The notes: generated by a model not told the origin, from the letters alone. A DNA stretch of 20,725 nt from CAYQQU01 sp964419545 (GCA_964419545.1 CAYQQU010000087.1:1-20725), one strand, 5' to 3'; positions 1-7,883 are shown, counted from the stretch's first letter. Made by a program: numbers and translations.

Positions 1-51
1 GTTCCAAAAGCTGGGTTTTGCAGCCAAAATGACTACCTCCAAACAAGCTCT
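1..51 (+). repeat. Left copy of 51-bp terminal inverted repeat
   Basis: These 51 bases are the exact reverse complement of 20675-20725; identity stops at position 52 (T here, G in the other copy). The repeat is not part of any recognised gene. No transposase lies inside the window, and sequence beyond the repeat is not available, so target-site duplications cannot be examined. The simplest explanation is a dispersed repeat, for example the edge of an insertion sequence, at which an assembly stopped on both sides. A true element end or an invertible segment is less likely but not excluded. Confidence 0.9.
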
Positions 52-79
52 TAGGCTGCCACGGGTAACACGAGTAACT

Positions 80-106
80 CCGGGCCCGACTTGAAGTCGG
101 ACCCGG
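80..106. repeat. Inverted-repeat hairpin
   Basis: Two 13-base arms (80-92 and 94-106) around a single central G, with one mismatched pair (C85 against A101). Transcribed on the minus strand, that mismatch becomes a G-U wobble, so the minus-strand RNA forms the better hairpin. No T-run follows on either strand, so it is not a canonical terminator. It lies upstream of the molybdoenzyme operon and may be an intergenic hairpin repeat or the terminator of a gene beyond the left edge. Confidence 0.6.
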
Positions 107-129
107 TGTTGCAAAACCATCCCACATTT

Positions 130-161
130 TTTGTTTATATGAAATAACCTTCATAGTTTTA
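130..161 (+). promoter_or_regulatory. Candidate Bacteroidota promoter for the molybdoenzyme operon
   Basis: TTTG at 130-133 and TAGTTTTA at 154-161 are separated by 20 bases. The Bacteroidota primary-sigma consensus is TTTG, 19-21 bases, then TAnnTTTG, so the spacing is ideal and only the last base of the -7 element differs. Transcription would start near 168, leaving a leader of about 20 bases before the ATG at 189. Pattern match only. Confidence 0.4.
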
Positions 162-188
162 TGCGTACCTAAGAAAAACCTTCCGAAT

Positions 189-1820
189 ATGAAATTTGGA
201 TTTATCATAGACAACCGCAAATGCATCGGTTGTCATGCCTGCACGACCGCCTGCAAGGCCGAGCACGCCGTGCCGGTAGGCGTCAATCGCACCTGGGTCA
301 AGCAGGTGGAGAAAGGAGAATTTCCGCATACGCGCCGCCTCTTTTCGGTGATGCGCTGCAACCATTGCGCCGAAGCGCCCTGCGTGGAGATCTGCCCCGT
401 GGAGGCGCTTTACACGCGTGAAGACGGCATTGTCGATTTCAACAAAGACCGCTGCATCGGCTGTAAATCCTGTATGCAGGCCTGCCCGTACGACGCCCTG
501 TACATCGATCCGGAAAACCACACCGCCGCCAAGTGCAACTACTGCGCCCACCGCGTGGATATCGGCCTGGAGCCGGCCTGTGTCAACGTCTGTCCCGAGC
601 ACGCCATCATCTCCGGCGATATGGACGATCCCAATTCCGAGATCGCCCAGCTGCTGGGCCGCCAGCAGGTGAAAGTCCGCAAGCCGGAAAAGGGCACAGC
701 GCCCAACCTATTCTATATCGACGGCGACGAAGCTTCGCTCAACCCCACCGCCACCGAGCGGTCGGACGCCTACTTCTGGAGCGCACAGGCGCGCGGCGTG
801 GGCCATTACGCCAAAGAAGCGGAGAAGCTGGCTTACTCCAACGGCGATGTCGTCCAGGCCGTCCTCGAAGCGAACGGCCAGTCGGCAACCGCCGGCGAAG
901 TCGCAAAGAACGGCGCTTCCCGCTCGATCGACATCCTGCTCGGCAAAGCGCGTCGCGTATACGACGCGCCGGACAAAGGCTTGCTCTGGGGCTGGGAAGT
1001 ATCGAGTTATGTGCTCACCAAAGCCGTCTCCGCCGGGGCTTTCCTGGTGCCTTTCCTGGCTACCCTTTTCGGCTGGGCCGAAGTGACCGCCCCCAACTAC
1101 TGGTGGGGCCTCGCCGCCGGCCTGATCTTCCTGGCGGCCACCGGCATTCTGCTGATCATGGACCTCGACCGGCCGGACCGCTTCCTCTACGTGCTGCTGC
1201 GCCCGCAATGGGATTCGTGGCTGGTGCGCGGCGGTTATATCATCACCGTCTACGGCGGTTTACTCACCCTGATCGGGCTGTTGCGCTGGTTTGAGTTGTT
1301 GCAGGGGCCGGCCGCACCGGTGCTCTACGGACTTACCGCCCTGGTAGCGGTCGCAACGGCGGTCTACACCGCCTTCCTGTTCGCCCAGGCCAAGGGCCGC
1401 GATTTCTGGCAAAGCCCAACCCTGTCGCTGCACATGCTGACCCACAGCATCATGGCCGGCGCCGCCTTCTTCGGTCTGATCGCTTTGTTTACGCCGGCCG
1501 GCCTCGATTGGCTGCCCTTCCTGCGCACTACGCTACTGGTATCGATAGGGGCTAACCTGTTGATCGTCGCCACCGAACTCGTTACGCCGCATCCTACGGC
1601 GGACGCCAAAACCGTGGTCAGGATGATCACCCGGGGGCGCTACCGCAACCGCTTCTGGATCGGCGCCCTGCTTATCGGCAATCTGGCGCCGCTGGTATTG
1701 CTCGCCATTGGCGGCGCCAGCACCCTGCTCCTCGCCATTGGCGGCGCCCTGGTGCTGTACGGTATTTTCGCCACCGAAAAAATATGGGTCGAAGCGCCGC
1801 AGCGCATCGCTCTTTCTTAA
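189..1820 (+). CDS. Fused four-cluster ferredoxin / NrfD-type membrane anchor of a CISM molybdoenzyme (SoeBC/PsrBC-like)
   Basis: 543 residues that combine the electron-transfer and membrane subunits of a complex iron-sulfur molybdoenzyme. The N-terminal domain carries sixteen cysteines in four [4Fe-4S] sets (C12/15/18/22, C57/60/65/69, C89/92/95/99, C116/119/131/135), the PsrB/DmsB/SoeB pattern. After a linker (about 140-265), about eight hydrophobic helices follow (about 266-530), as in NrfD/PsrC/SoeC quinone-binding anchors. The family usually has these as two proteins of roughly 200-250 and 300-400 residues, so the length fits a fusion. There is no signal peptide, which puts the iron-sulfur domain in the cytoplasm. 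The catalytic subunit starts 20 bases downstream, so the two form an operon. The ATG at 189 follows an AT-rich leader with a plausible promoter. An 18-base direct repeat duplicates ten codons near residue 510. The family is sure; the substrate (sulfite, polysulfide or thiosulfate) is not. Confidence 0.9.
   Translation: MKFGFIIDNRKCIGCHACTTACKAEHAVPVGVNRTWVKQVEKGEFPHTRRLFSVMRCNHCAEAPCVEICPVEALYTREDGIVDFNKDRCIGCKSCMQACPYDALYIDPENHTAAKCNYCAHRVDIGLEPACVNVCPEHAIISGDMDDPNSEIAQLLGRQQVKVRKPEKGTAPNLFYIDGDEASLNPTATERSDAYFWSAQARGVGHYAKEAEKLAYSNGDVVQAVLEANGQSATAGEVAKNGASRSIDILLGKARRVYDAPDKGLLWGWEVSSYVLTKAVSAGAFLVPFLATLFGWAEVTAPNYWWGLAAGLIFLAATGILLIMDLDRPDRFLYVLLRPQWDSWLVRGGYIITVYGGLLTLIGLLRWFELLQGPAAPVLYGLTALVAVATAVYTAFLFAQAKGRDFWQSPTLSLHMLTHSIMAGAAFFGLIALFTPAGLDWLPFLRTTLLVSIGANLLIVATELVTPHPTADAKTVVRMITRGRYRNRFWIGALLIGNLAPLVLLAIGGASTLLLAIGGALVLYGIFATEKIWVEAPQRIALS
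1701..1748 (+). repeat. 18-bp direct repeat, 30-bp period, inside the membrane anchor
   Basis: The same 18 bases occur at 1701-1718 and 1731-1748, exactly ten codons apart. They encode a repeated LAIGGA motif (about residues 505-510 and 515-520) between the last two membrane helices. The reading frame is kept. It is probably a small in-frame tandem duplication or slippage product. Confidence 0.75.
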
Positions 1821-1840
1821 ACCGCCAAACCTGCTCTGTC

Positions 1841-4696
1841 ATGAATAAAAGAAAACCGTCATTCATAGAACGCCTGGCCGAGAGCCTGCGCCTCATTCCC
1901 AACTTGCATCAGGAACCCGAAGCGCCCGTGGAACGCCTCACCGCCCCCGGGCAGCTCACCGATTTTCCGCCGCCCGAACAGTGGGACGACTGGGTGGAGT
2001 ACGAAGCCCAATCGTGGCCCAAGATCGACAAGCGCAACTACATGATCGTACCGACCACCTGCTTCAATTGTGAGTCGGCCTGCGGCCTGACCGCCTTCAT
2101 CGACAAAGACAACCTGGCGGTGCGCAAATTCGAAGGCAACCCCTACCACCCGGGCAGCCGCGGCCGCAACTGCGCTAAAGGGCCGGCTACCATCAACCAG
2201 ATCACCGATCCCGACCGCATCCTCTACCCGCTCAAACGCGCCGGTAAACGCGGCGAAGGCAAGTGGGAGCGCGTAAGCTGGGACGAAGTGCTCGATGATA
2301 TCGCCGGGCGCCTGCGCAAAGCCATCCAGGAAGGACGCAATAACGAAATCGCTTACCACGTGGGGCGGCCCGGCCACGAAGGCTACGCCAACCGCGTACT
2401 GCAGGCCTGGAACGTCGACGGCCACAACAGCCATACCAACATCTGCTCATCGGGCGCGCGCTTCGGCTACGCCCTCTGGTACGGCCACGACCGCCCGTCG
2501 CCCGACCACGCCAACGCCAAGTTTATCCTCCTCATCTCGGCCCACCTCGAGAGCGGGCACTACTTCAACCCCCACGCCCAGCGCATCATCGAAGGTAAGA
2601 TGAAAGGCGCCAAATTGGCGGTGATGGACCCGCGCCTGTCGAATACGGCCAGCATGTCGGACTACTGGATGCCGACCTATCCCGGCACCGAAGCCGCCGT
2701 ACTGCTGGCGATGGCTAAGGTCATCCTCGACGAGGGTCTGTACAACCGGGCGTACCTGGAAAACTGGGTCAATTGGGAAGACTACCTCAACGCCCGCCGG
2801 CCGGAGATGGATCGGACCTTCGACAACTTCATCGCGGCGATCCGCGAAGAGTACGCCGAATACACCCCCGAATTCGCCGAAAAAGAAAGCGGCGCCAAAG
2901 CCGAGATGATCGTTGAGGTCGCCCGCGGCATCGGTCAAGCCGGCACGCGCTTCGCGACGCACAACTGGCGCAGCGCCTCCAGCGGCAACCTGGGCGGCTG
3001 GTGCGTCTCGCGGGCCCTGCACTTCCTCAACGTGCTCACCGGCAGCGTGGGCACCGAAGGCGGCACCGCGCCCAATACCTGGAATAAGTTCACACCCAAA
3101 TTCTTCGACCACCCGCCCGCCCAGAAGTTCTGGAACGAGCTGCACTTCCCGAAAGAATACCCGCTGGCCTTCTTCGAGATGAGCTTCCTGCTGCCGCATA
3201 TGCTCAGAGAACGCCGCGGCCGCATGGACGTCTACTTCACGCGTGTCTTCAACCCGGTGTGGACGTACCCCGACGGCTTCAGCTGGATCGAAGCGCTGAC
3301 CGACGAGGAGAAGTTCGGCCTGCACATCGCCCTGACGCCCACCTGGAACGAGACAGCCTACTACGCCGACTACGTGCTGCCGATGGGCATGGCCAGCGAA
3401 CGCCACGACCTCAACAGCTACGAGACGCACGCCGGCGTATGGATCGCCTTCCGGCAGCCGGTGCTGCGCGAAGCGATGCGCCGCATGGGGCAGCCCGTTG
3501 AATTCACCTACCAAGCCAACCCCGGTGAGGTATGGGAAGAAGACGAGTTCTGGCTGCAGCTGAGCTGGCGCATGGACCCCGACGGCAGCCTGGGCATCCG
3601 CAAGCACTTTGAATCGCCCTACCGCCCTGGCGAATGCATCACGGTGGAGGAATACTACCAGTACATCTTCGAAAATACCAAAGGGCTGCCGGAAACAGCC
3701 GCCAGGGAAGGGCTGAGCGCGCTGGACTACATGCGCAAATACGGCGCGTTTAACGTAGAGCCCAGCACCTACCACGGCCACCTGAAGGAACTGCCGGCCG
3801 GCAAGCTCGAAGGCGCCCAGACCGGCCCGGACGGCGTGATCCGCAAGAACGGCCAGTCGATCGGCATCATGCATAACGGCAAGGCCGTGGAGGGCTTCCC
3901 CACGCCCAGCCGCAAAAACGAGTTCTACTCACAGACGATGATCGACTGGAAGTGGCCGGAATACGCCATCCCGACCTACATCAAGAGCCACATCCACGAA
4001 GACAATATGGACCGCGAAGCGGGCGACTACCCGCTGGTGCCGACCTTCCGCCTGCCTACCCTGATCCACTCGCGCTCGGGCAACGCCAAGTGGTTGTACG
4101 AGATCTCCAACCGCAATCCCATCTGGATGCACCCCGAAGACGCCCGCAAGCTGGGCGTACGTACGGGCGACCTGCTCCGCGTCACCACCGGCATCGGCTA
4201 TTTCGTGGATAAGATATGGGTGACCGAAGGAATGAAGCCGGGCGTAGTCGCATGCTCCCACCACCTGGGCCGCTGGCGCCGCCCGCAGGACGCGCCGGGC
4301 AACCGCTGGGCCGTCAACACCGTGGAGATCAACAGCAATGGCGATGGCGGCTGGAAAATGCGCACCATCGGCGGCGTGACGCCCTTCAAGAGCGACGACC
4401 CCGATAGCGCACGTATCTTCTGGAGCGACGGCGGCGTCCACCAGAACATCACCTTCCCGGTAAACCCCGATCCGATCAGCGGTATGCACTGCTGGCACCA
4501 GAAAGTGCGGCTGGAAAAAGCGCGGCCGGAGGATAAGTACGGCGATATTTACGTGGATACCGAAAAATCATTCGACCACTACCGGGAATGGCTGGCGAAA
4601 ACCCGCCCGGCGCCGGGACCCGACGGGCTGCGGCGGCCGCTATGGATGAAACGGGCGTTGCGGCCGGCAGAAGAGACGTTCTACATCAAAGAGTAG
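1841..4696 (+). CDS. Molybdopterin oxidoreductase catalytic subunit (DMSO reductase family, SoeA/PsrA-like)
   Basis: 951 residues from the ATG at 1841; an in-frame ATG at 1784 would overlap the upstream gene and add 19 atypical residues. The N-terminal iron-sulfur site is C74-x2-C77-x3-C81 with C111 in a GRNCAKG context. A pterin/Mo domain follows; C202, in the segment NICSSGARFG, is the probable Mo ligand, as in PsrA, PhsA and NapA rather than the Ser of DmsA. The C-terminal third has the dinucleotide-binding fold of the family. The N-terminus has no twin-arginine signal or hydrophobic segment, unlike periplasmic PsrA, PhsA or TtrA. That favours a cytoplasmic enzyme such as the sulfite dehydrogenase SoeABC (sulfite + quinone to sulfate). 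The partner is the fused FeS/NrfD protein just upstream. No TorD-like chaperone gene is present. The enzyme class is secure; sulfite specificity is inferred. Confidence 0.9.
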   Translation: MNKRKPSFIERLAESLRLIPNLHQEPEAPVERLTAPGQLTDFPPPEQWDDWVEYEAQSWPKIDKRNYMIVPTTCFNCESACGLTAFIDKDNLAVRKFEGNPYHPGSRGRNCAKGPATINQITDPDRILYPLKRAGKRGEGKWERVSWDEVLDDIAGRLRKAIQEGRNNEIAYHVGRPGHEGYANRVLQAWNVDGHNSHTNICSSGARFGYALWYGHDRPSPDHANAKFILLISAHLESGHYFNPHAQRIIEGKMKGAKLAVMDPRLSNTASMSDYWMPTYPGTEAAVLLAMAKVILDEGLYNRAYLENWVNWEDYLNARRPEMDRTFDNFIAAIREEYAEYTPEFAEKESGAKAEMIVEVARGIGQAGTRFATHNWRSASSGNLGGWCVSRALHFLNVLTGSVGTEGGTAPNTWNKFTPKFFDHPPAQKFWNELHFPKEYPLAFFEMSFLLPHMLRERRGRMDVYFTRVFNPVWTYPDGFSWIEALTDEEKFGLHIALTPTWNETAYYADYVLPMGMASERHDLNSYETHAGVWIAFRQPVLREAMRRMGQPVEFTYQANPGEVWEEDEFWLQLSWRMDPDGSLGIRKHFESPYRPGECITVEEYYQYIFENTKGLPETAAREGLSALDYMRKYGAFNVEPSTYHGHLKELPAGKLEGAQTGPDGVIRKNGQSIGIMHNGKAVEGFPTPSRKNEFYSQTMIDWKWPEYAIPTYIKSHIHEDNMDREAGDYPLVPTFRLPTLIHSRSGNAKWLYEISNRNPIWMHPEDARKLGVRTGDLLRVTTGIGYFVDKIWVTEGMKPGVVACSHHLGRWRRPQDAPGNRWAVNTVEINSNGDGGWKMRTIGGVTPFKSDDPDSARIFWSDGGVHQNITFPVNPDPISGMHCWHQKVRLEKARPEDKYGDIYVDTEKSFDHYREWLAKTRPAPGPDGLRRPLWMKRALRPAEETFYIKE

Positions 4697-4785
4697 TTTT
4701 GAGCCAATAACAGAACCGCCTCTTTGGGAAGTGTTGAAGGCCTTCCAGGATGGATTCGACAAAAATCCTTGCCCCGGAGCAGGGG

Positions 4786-5298
4786 CTACTGGTTTGTTCC
4801 GGACACCCATCGAGGCGCTTCTTTTCCCATTTGCCGCAGCAGCATATTGAGTTGCCCCACGTGGTGCTGAACGTGCCGCAGGTTGTAGAGCAGGATTTCA
4901 ATAATAGAGTAATCCATAGCTCCGGTGTCCTGTTCTTCTACAAATCGCTGACTCAGTTTTTCTGCCGTGAGACTCATTATCAACTGATGGCACTTTTCCC
5001 GGCTACGTTTCAGGTAGTTCAAAAGTTCTGCTTTTGTGTAAATCTGGTCCGGAATAACGTCGTCAATTGCCTCTTCAGGTATTTCCCCGGGCGCTTTGAG
5101 GGTAAAGGGCAATGGCGCAGAAAAGTCTTTGGGTGGAATGGTCAGGTAGTAATCGAGAAAAACCAGACTGTGATAGACGAGATAGAAAAATTTATTCCCG
5201 GATTCATATAAGACCTCCGGACTGCGGCTGATCGCATTTTCCAGCATATCGATACTGGCTCCGAGTTGGTTCCATAATCCTTCCTTAAGTTCTTCCAT
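4786..5298 (-). CDS. DinB/YfiT superfamily protein (four-helix metal-binding)
   Basis: 170 residues from the ATG at 5298. An earlier in-frame ATG at 5340 would add 14 residues and overlap the upstream lipoprotein gene; the later start leaves a 7-base gap and gives a more typical N-terminus. The protein is helical. H43 in helix 2 plus H142 and H146 (an H-x3-H pair) match the three-histidine metal site of the DinB/YfiT fold. Known members are bacillithiol S-transferases, mycothiol-dependent isomerases and proteins of unknown role. It is the last gene of a three-gene minus-strand operon whose first gene is also DinB-like. Substrate unknown. It converges on the molybdoenzyme operon, with 89 bases between the stops. 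Confidence 0.8.
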   Translation of the reverse strand: MEELKEGLWNQLGASIDMLENAISRSPEVLYESGNKFFYLVYHSLVFLDYYLTIPPKDFSAPLPFTLKAPGEIPEEAIDDVIPDQIYTKAELLNYLKRSREKCHQLIMSLTAEKLSQRFVEEQDTGAMDYSIIEILLYNLRHVQHHVGQLNMLLRQMGKEAPRWVSGTNQ

Positions 5299-5305
5299 CT
5301 CAATC

Positions 5306-5749
5306 TTATTGCCGTACCTGAATATAGGAAAACCCTTCATCGTTATCCCCGGATACCCTTACCTCCAGGCGATGCTCATCCAGCTTTTTATACTGGATCT
5401 TCTTCGGAAAATCGTGCTGTGCATTTTCAAAGGATAAAAGAGAATCGACAGCCGGGTTCAGTGTAAACCGGATGGTCCGCCCCTCGTTCTGATCCGGGAC
5501 GGTCGCTTCGTAGACGAGTTGGCCATCGACGCGCCGGATGGTCAGCGTCTCGGTGATGACTTTTTCCCCGGCTTTCATTCGGTAGCTGTATCCCTTCAGG
5601 GCCTGCGCGCCGGCTTTTTCCCAGACCTCGTATTGTTCCTTGTTCGCTCTTTTCCAGGTACCGGCCAGAAGATCCAGCTGGAGGCCTTGTTTTTCCCGGC
5701 AGGCGAAAAGCAAGAGGAAGATGGAAGCAGTGATCAGCAGTTTATTCAT
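5306..5749 (-). CDS. Lipoprotein with DUF6265-like domain
   Basis: 147 residues. The start has a lysine, a hydrophobic stretch and a lipobox ending LLFAC (C17), so it is probably acylated and exported. The mature part begins LAGTWKR and carries the conserved features of a small lipocalin-like beta-barrel family common in Bacteroidota (an EQYEVWEK segment, NEGRTIRF, and ENAQHDFPKKI near the C-terminus). I match this to DUF6265 from memory. Molecular function is unknown. It lies between two DinB-family genes on the same strand (48 bases after one, 7 before the other), which suggests co-transcription. Confidence 0.8.
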   Translation of the reverse strand: MNKLLITASIFLLLFACREKQGLQLDLLAGTWKRANKEQYEVWEKAGAQALKGYSYRMKAGEKVITETLTIRRVDGQLVYEATVPDQNEGRTIRFTLNPAVDSLLSFENAQHDFPKKIQYKKLDEHRLEVRVSGDNDEGFSYIQVRQ

Positions 5750-5797
5750 AATCTTTTTTTGCGGGGCGCTTTTCCAACCCTGGCAGGCATCCGAAGT

Positions 5798-6259
5798 TTA
5801 CAGCATCTTTTTGATCAGGGAAACCTGTCCGAGGTGGTAGTAGCCGTGTTCGATCATGCCTTCGATATTGCGGCGGTAATCCCCGTATTTTTCGTCGAGG
5901 AAGACCTGCGCCAGTTCTTCCCCGGACATTTGCTCGACGAGGCCGGCAAACCGCTCGGCGCTGTTGAACAAGGTATTGCGCAGATCGTCCCAATCCTTCT
6001 CCGATTCGATTGCCGGAAGGTCAAAACTGTATTTGTCCCGGATCTCGAGCGCCCCGCTTTCAAAAAAGTCGGCCACGCCGGCCAGGTAATAGTTGAGGTG
6101 AAAGGTCAGCGCCGCGATGGTGTTCAACGATTCGACCTGTTGGGTGGCTTGTTCCCAGGTGACGTTGGCCAGGGCGTCCCGCCAATTGGTATTGGCGATC
6201 CACTTTCCGTCCAGGAAAACTTCCCGGAGCCGATGGGCGAGTTGAGTTGAGGTTTCCAT
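5798..6259 (-). CDS. DinB/YfiT superfamily protein
   Basis: 153 residues. H54 (TFHLNYYL context), H138 and H142 (EHGYYHLGQ context) form the three-histidine metal triad of DinB-like four-helix proteins, with the final H-x3-H pair in the last helix. The length is typical. It leads a minus-strand operon with a DUF6265-type lipoprotein and a second, quite different DinB protein. A perfect Bacteroidota-type -7 element sits about 46 bases upstream of the start codon. Family members include thiol-dependent S-transferases; the substrate here is unknown. Confidence 0.85.
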   Translation of the reverse strand: METSTQLAHRLREVFLDGKWIANTNWRDALANVTWEQATQQVESLNTIAALTFHLNYYLAGVADFFESGALEIRDKYSFDLPAIESEKDWDDLRNTLFNSAERFAGLVEQMSGEELAQVFLDEKYGDYRRNIEGMIEHGYYHLGQVSLIKKML

Positions 6260-6305
6260 TTTTCTATATTCTTTATATCTCCAGCCTGAGCTTGTTTAAT
6301 GAATT

Positions 6306-6313
6306 CAAAAATA
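6306..6313 (-). promoter_or_regulatory. Candidate -7 element for the DinB operon
   Basis: On the minus strand this reads TATTTTTG, an exact match to the Bacteroidota -7 consensus TAnnTTTG. It would start transcription near 6299, about 40 bases before the ATG at 6259. No TTTG is present at the matching -33 position, and the surroundings are AT-rich, so a chance match is possible. Confidence 0.3.
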
Positions 6314-6460
6314 TTTATTGGTCTTATCATCTTTTATCATTTCATCCATTGTCATTATCAAAATTGAGGTTTTTCAAAAAACATATAGTTGCCTTTAAAT
6401 AAACCCGCAATGGGTTCACTTAAAAATCAAGAGCGCAAGGATTAGCATCAAAGCAAAGCC

Positions 6461-6934
6461 CTACACTCGTCGAAAAACCAGCCTATCCCATGCCGGCGCT
6501 GCAGCGCCATACCGGTCTTCCAACAACCGGAGCACCAGCTGATCGCCTGCCACGGCTACGGCGTATCGCCTTAAGACACCTTCCCCGATCTCGTACCACA
6601 GGTAAGGGTCGCCGGCAGCAGCGAGCAGCAGGCTGGAACAGGTATTACGCGCGGATCGGGATTTGAGCGTCACCGGGTCCGGTTGGCAGAGGCGGGTGTT
6701 CCGGCGCCCCAGCTGGAAACCCGTCAGAACATCGCCGGCTCCGACCGGAATTTCGGTGACGGCAGTATCCGCACTGATCTGCAACTGTTCTTTCCAGCCG
6801 CAGTCGTTCGCCTGAGCAGGCACGAGCCGGCCGTCCTTTGCGGTAGCCGCCAGTTCCCATTTCCCTTCAAACGGAAAGGCCTGGGCCGGCGCTTCTCCGA
6901 CAACCAACAGGGTGAGCAATAGGTAACACCACAT
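6461..6934 (-). CDS. Secreted protein of unknown function
   Basis: 157 residues. A hydrophobic N-terminus (about 1-19, ending APAQA) looks like a signal peptide, so the protein is probably periplasmic or exported. The mature sequence opens FEGKWEL, like small lipocalin-type beta-barrels, and has four cysteines (about C45, C83, C99 and C2 in the unprocessed form) with no metal-site motif. I do not recognise a family. It begins 2 bases after the stop of the cupin gene and is the last gene of a three-gene minus-strand operon. Confidence 0.75.
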   Translation of the reverse strand: MWCYLLLTLLVVGEAPAQAFPFEGKWELAATAKDGRLVPAQANDCGWKEQLQISADTAVTEIPVGAGDVLTGFQLGRRNTRLCQPDPVTLKSRSARNTCSSLLLAAAGDPYLWYEIGEGVLRRYAVAVAGDQLVLRLLEDRYGAAAPAWDRLVFRRV

Positions 6935-6936
6935 GG

Positions 6937-7302
6937 TTAAATCTTTTCCAGCCTGGTCACCGTCCGTTCATTGACCTGGTCGCCCGTATTCAGGGTGGCG
7001 GCCGGTTCGAAAAGTAGCACGCTCGCTTCTTCCGGCGCGTAGGGTTTGTGCACTGTGCCGCGCGGGATGATCACGAATTCGCCCGCTTGGAGCTCCAGGG
7101 TCTGATCCGCCAGCTCGATGAATAATCGGCCCTCGATCACCAGGAACAGCTCATCTTCGTTTTCGTGCTGGTGGGGTATAAATTCGCCTTTGAACCTGGC
7201 GAGCTTGACCAGCTGTCCGTTCAGTTCACCTGTGATTTTGGGCGTCCAGTACGCGTCGATAGCGTTCAGTTTTTCCTCAAGGTTGACTTTTTGTATTGCC
7301 AT
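6937..7302 (-). CDS. Small single-domain cupin
   Basis: 121 residues forming one cupin barrel. Motif 1 is H44-x-H46 with E51 in a HENEDELF context, followed by an EGRLFIEL strand. Motif 2 is PRGTVH with H85. These are the usual 3-His/1-Glu metal ligands, so a metal-binding fold is expected. Such small cupins are often annotated as mannose-6-phosphate-isomerase-like; the actual reaction or ligand is not known. It starts 11 bases after the membrane-anchored protein gene and ends 2 bases before the secreted-protein gene, so it is mid-operon. Confidence 0.85.
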   Translation of the reverse strand: MAIQKVNLEEKLNAIDAYWTPKITGELNGQLVKLARFKGEFIPHQHENEDELFLVIEGRLFIELADQTLELQAGEFVIIPRGTVHKPYAPEEASVLLFEPAATLNTGDQVNERTVTRLEKI

Positions 7303-7313
7303 AATTCATCTGC

Positions 7314-7883
7314 TTACAGCTCCTCCAGGTAAATTTTGTAAACAGGATCGTTGATCGTATTCAGATCCATCATCAGTTGGTATACGCCTCCTTCTTCAAT
7401 GTAAATCTGGCCTTTGCCGTATCCGGTATGCGTACACGGCTGGCCGTAGTAATCGTGGTTATTGAAGGTGGTGGTGGCTTTGATCTCGTAATTGTAAAAT
7501 CCTGCTTCCGGTAATTTGAAGCGGGCGCTGCCCGAATTTTTTCCGTTCATCGCCGACAAGTTGATGTATTGGACATTGCCGTTGATGTCGATGGTTACCG
7601 ACTCGGAAACCTGGCCGTACCCAAACTGATCGATAGCCAGCCCGTCGGTGACGCTCGCGTTGATGTAACGAGGTCTTGTTTTTTCCGGGGTAGTGTAAAC
7701 CGGCTGGGTGGTTATCCCTTCTCCGCCTCCGGCTTGGTTTGATTCCGGCATGACCACCCGGATCTCGGGGGGCGGACTAGGTTCTTTTTTATCGATCCCG
7801 AGCTTCCAGATCAGAAAAGAAGTGATGACGGCCGTGGCCACCCCGACGAAAATCTGGACGAACGGGTTTTGCTTACTTTTCAT
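7314..7883 (-). CDS. Membrane-anchored protein of unknown function
   Basis: 189 residues. One N-terminal transmembrane helix (about 9-28) follows a short basic start, then a proline-rich, low-complexity linker (about 30-65) and a beta-rich C-terminal domain (about 70-189). The single helix without an obvious cleavage site suggests a type II anchor with the domain outside the cytoplasm. Two cysteine-free thirds and a single C near residue 149 argue against disulfides. I do not recognise the domain. It is the first gene of an operon with the cupin and the secreted protein. A weak promoter-like TATCTTAG lies about 45 bases upstream of its start. Confidence 0.75.
   Translation of the reverse strand: MKSKQNPFVQIFVGVATAVITSFLIWKLGIDKKEPSPPPEIRVVMPESNQAGGGEGITTQPVYTTPEKTRPRYINASVTDGLAIDQFGYGQVSESVTIDINGNVQYINLSAMNGKNSGSARFKLPEAGFYNYEIKATTTFNNHDYYGQPCTHTGYGKGQIYIEEGGVYQLMMDLNTINDPVYKIYLEEL

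Noticed and set aside
2447..3874. Long minus-strand open frame opposite the molybdoenzyme catalytic subunit
   Set aside because: It is the complement of a clear, motif-rich gene in GC-rich DNA; its residue make-up (Val/Ala/Arg/His-rich) shows no domain.
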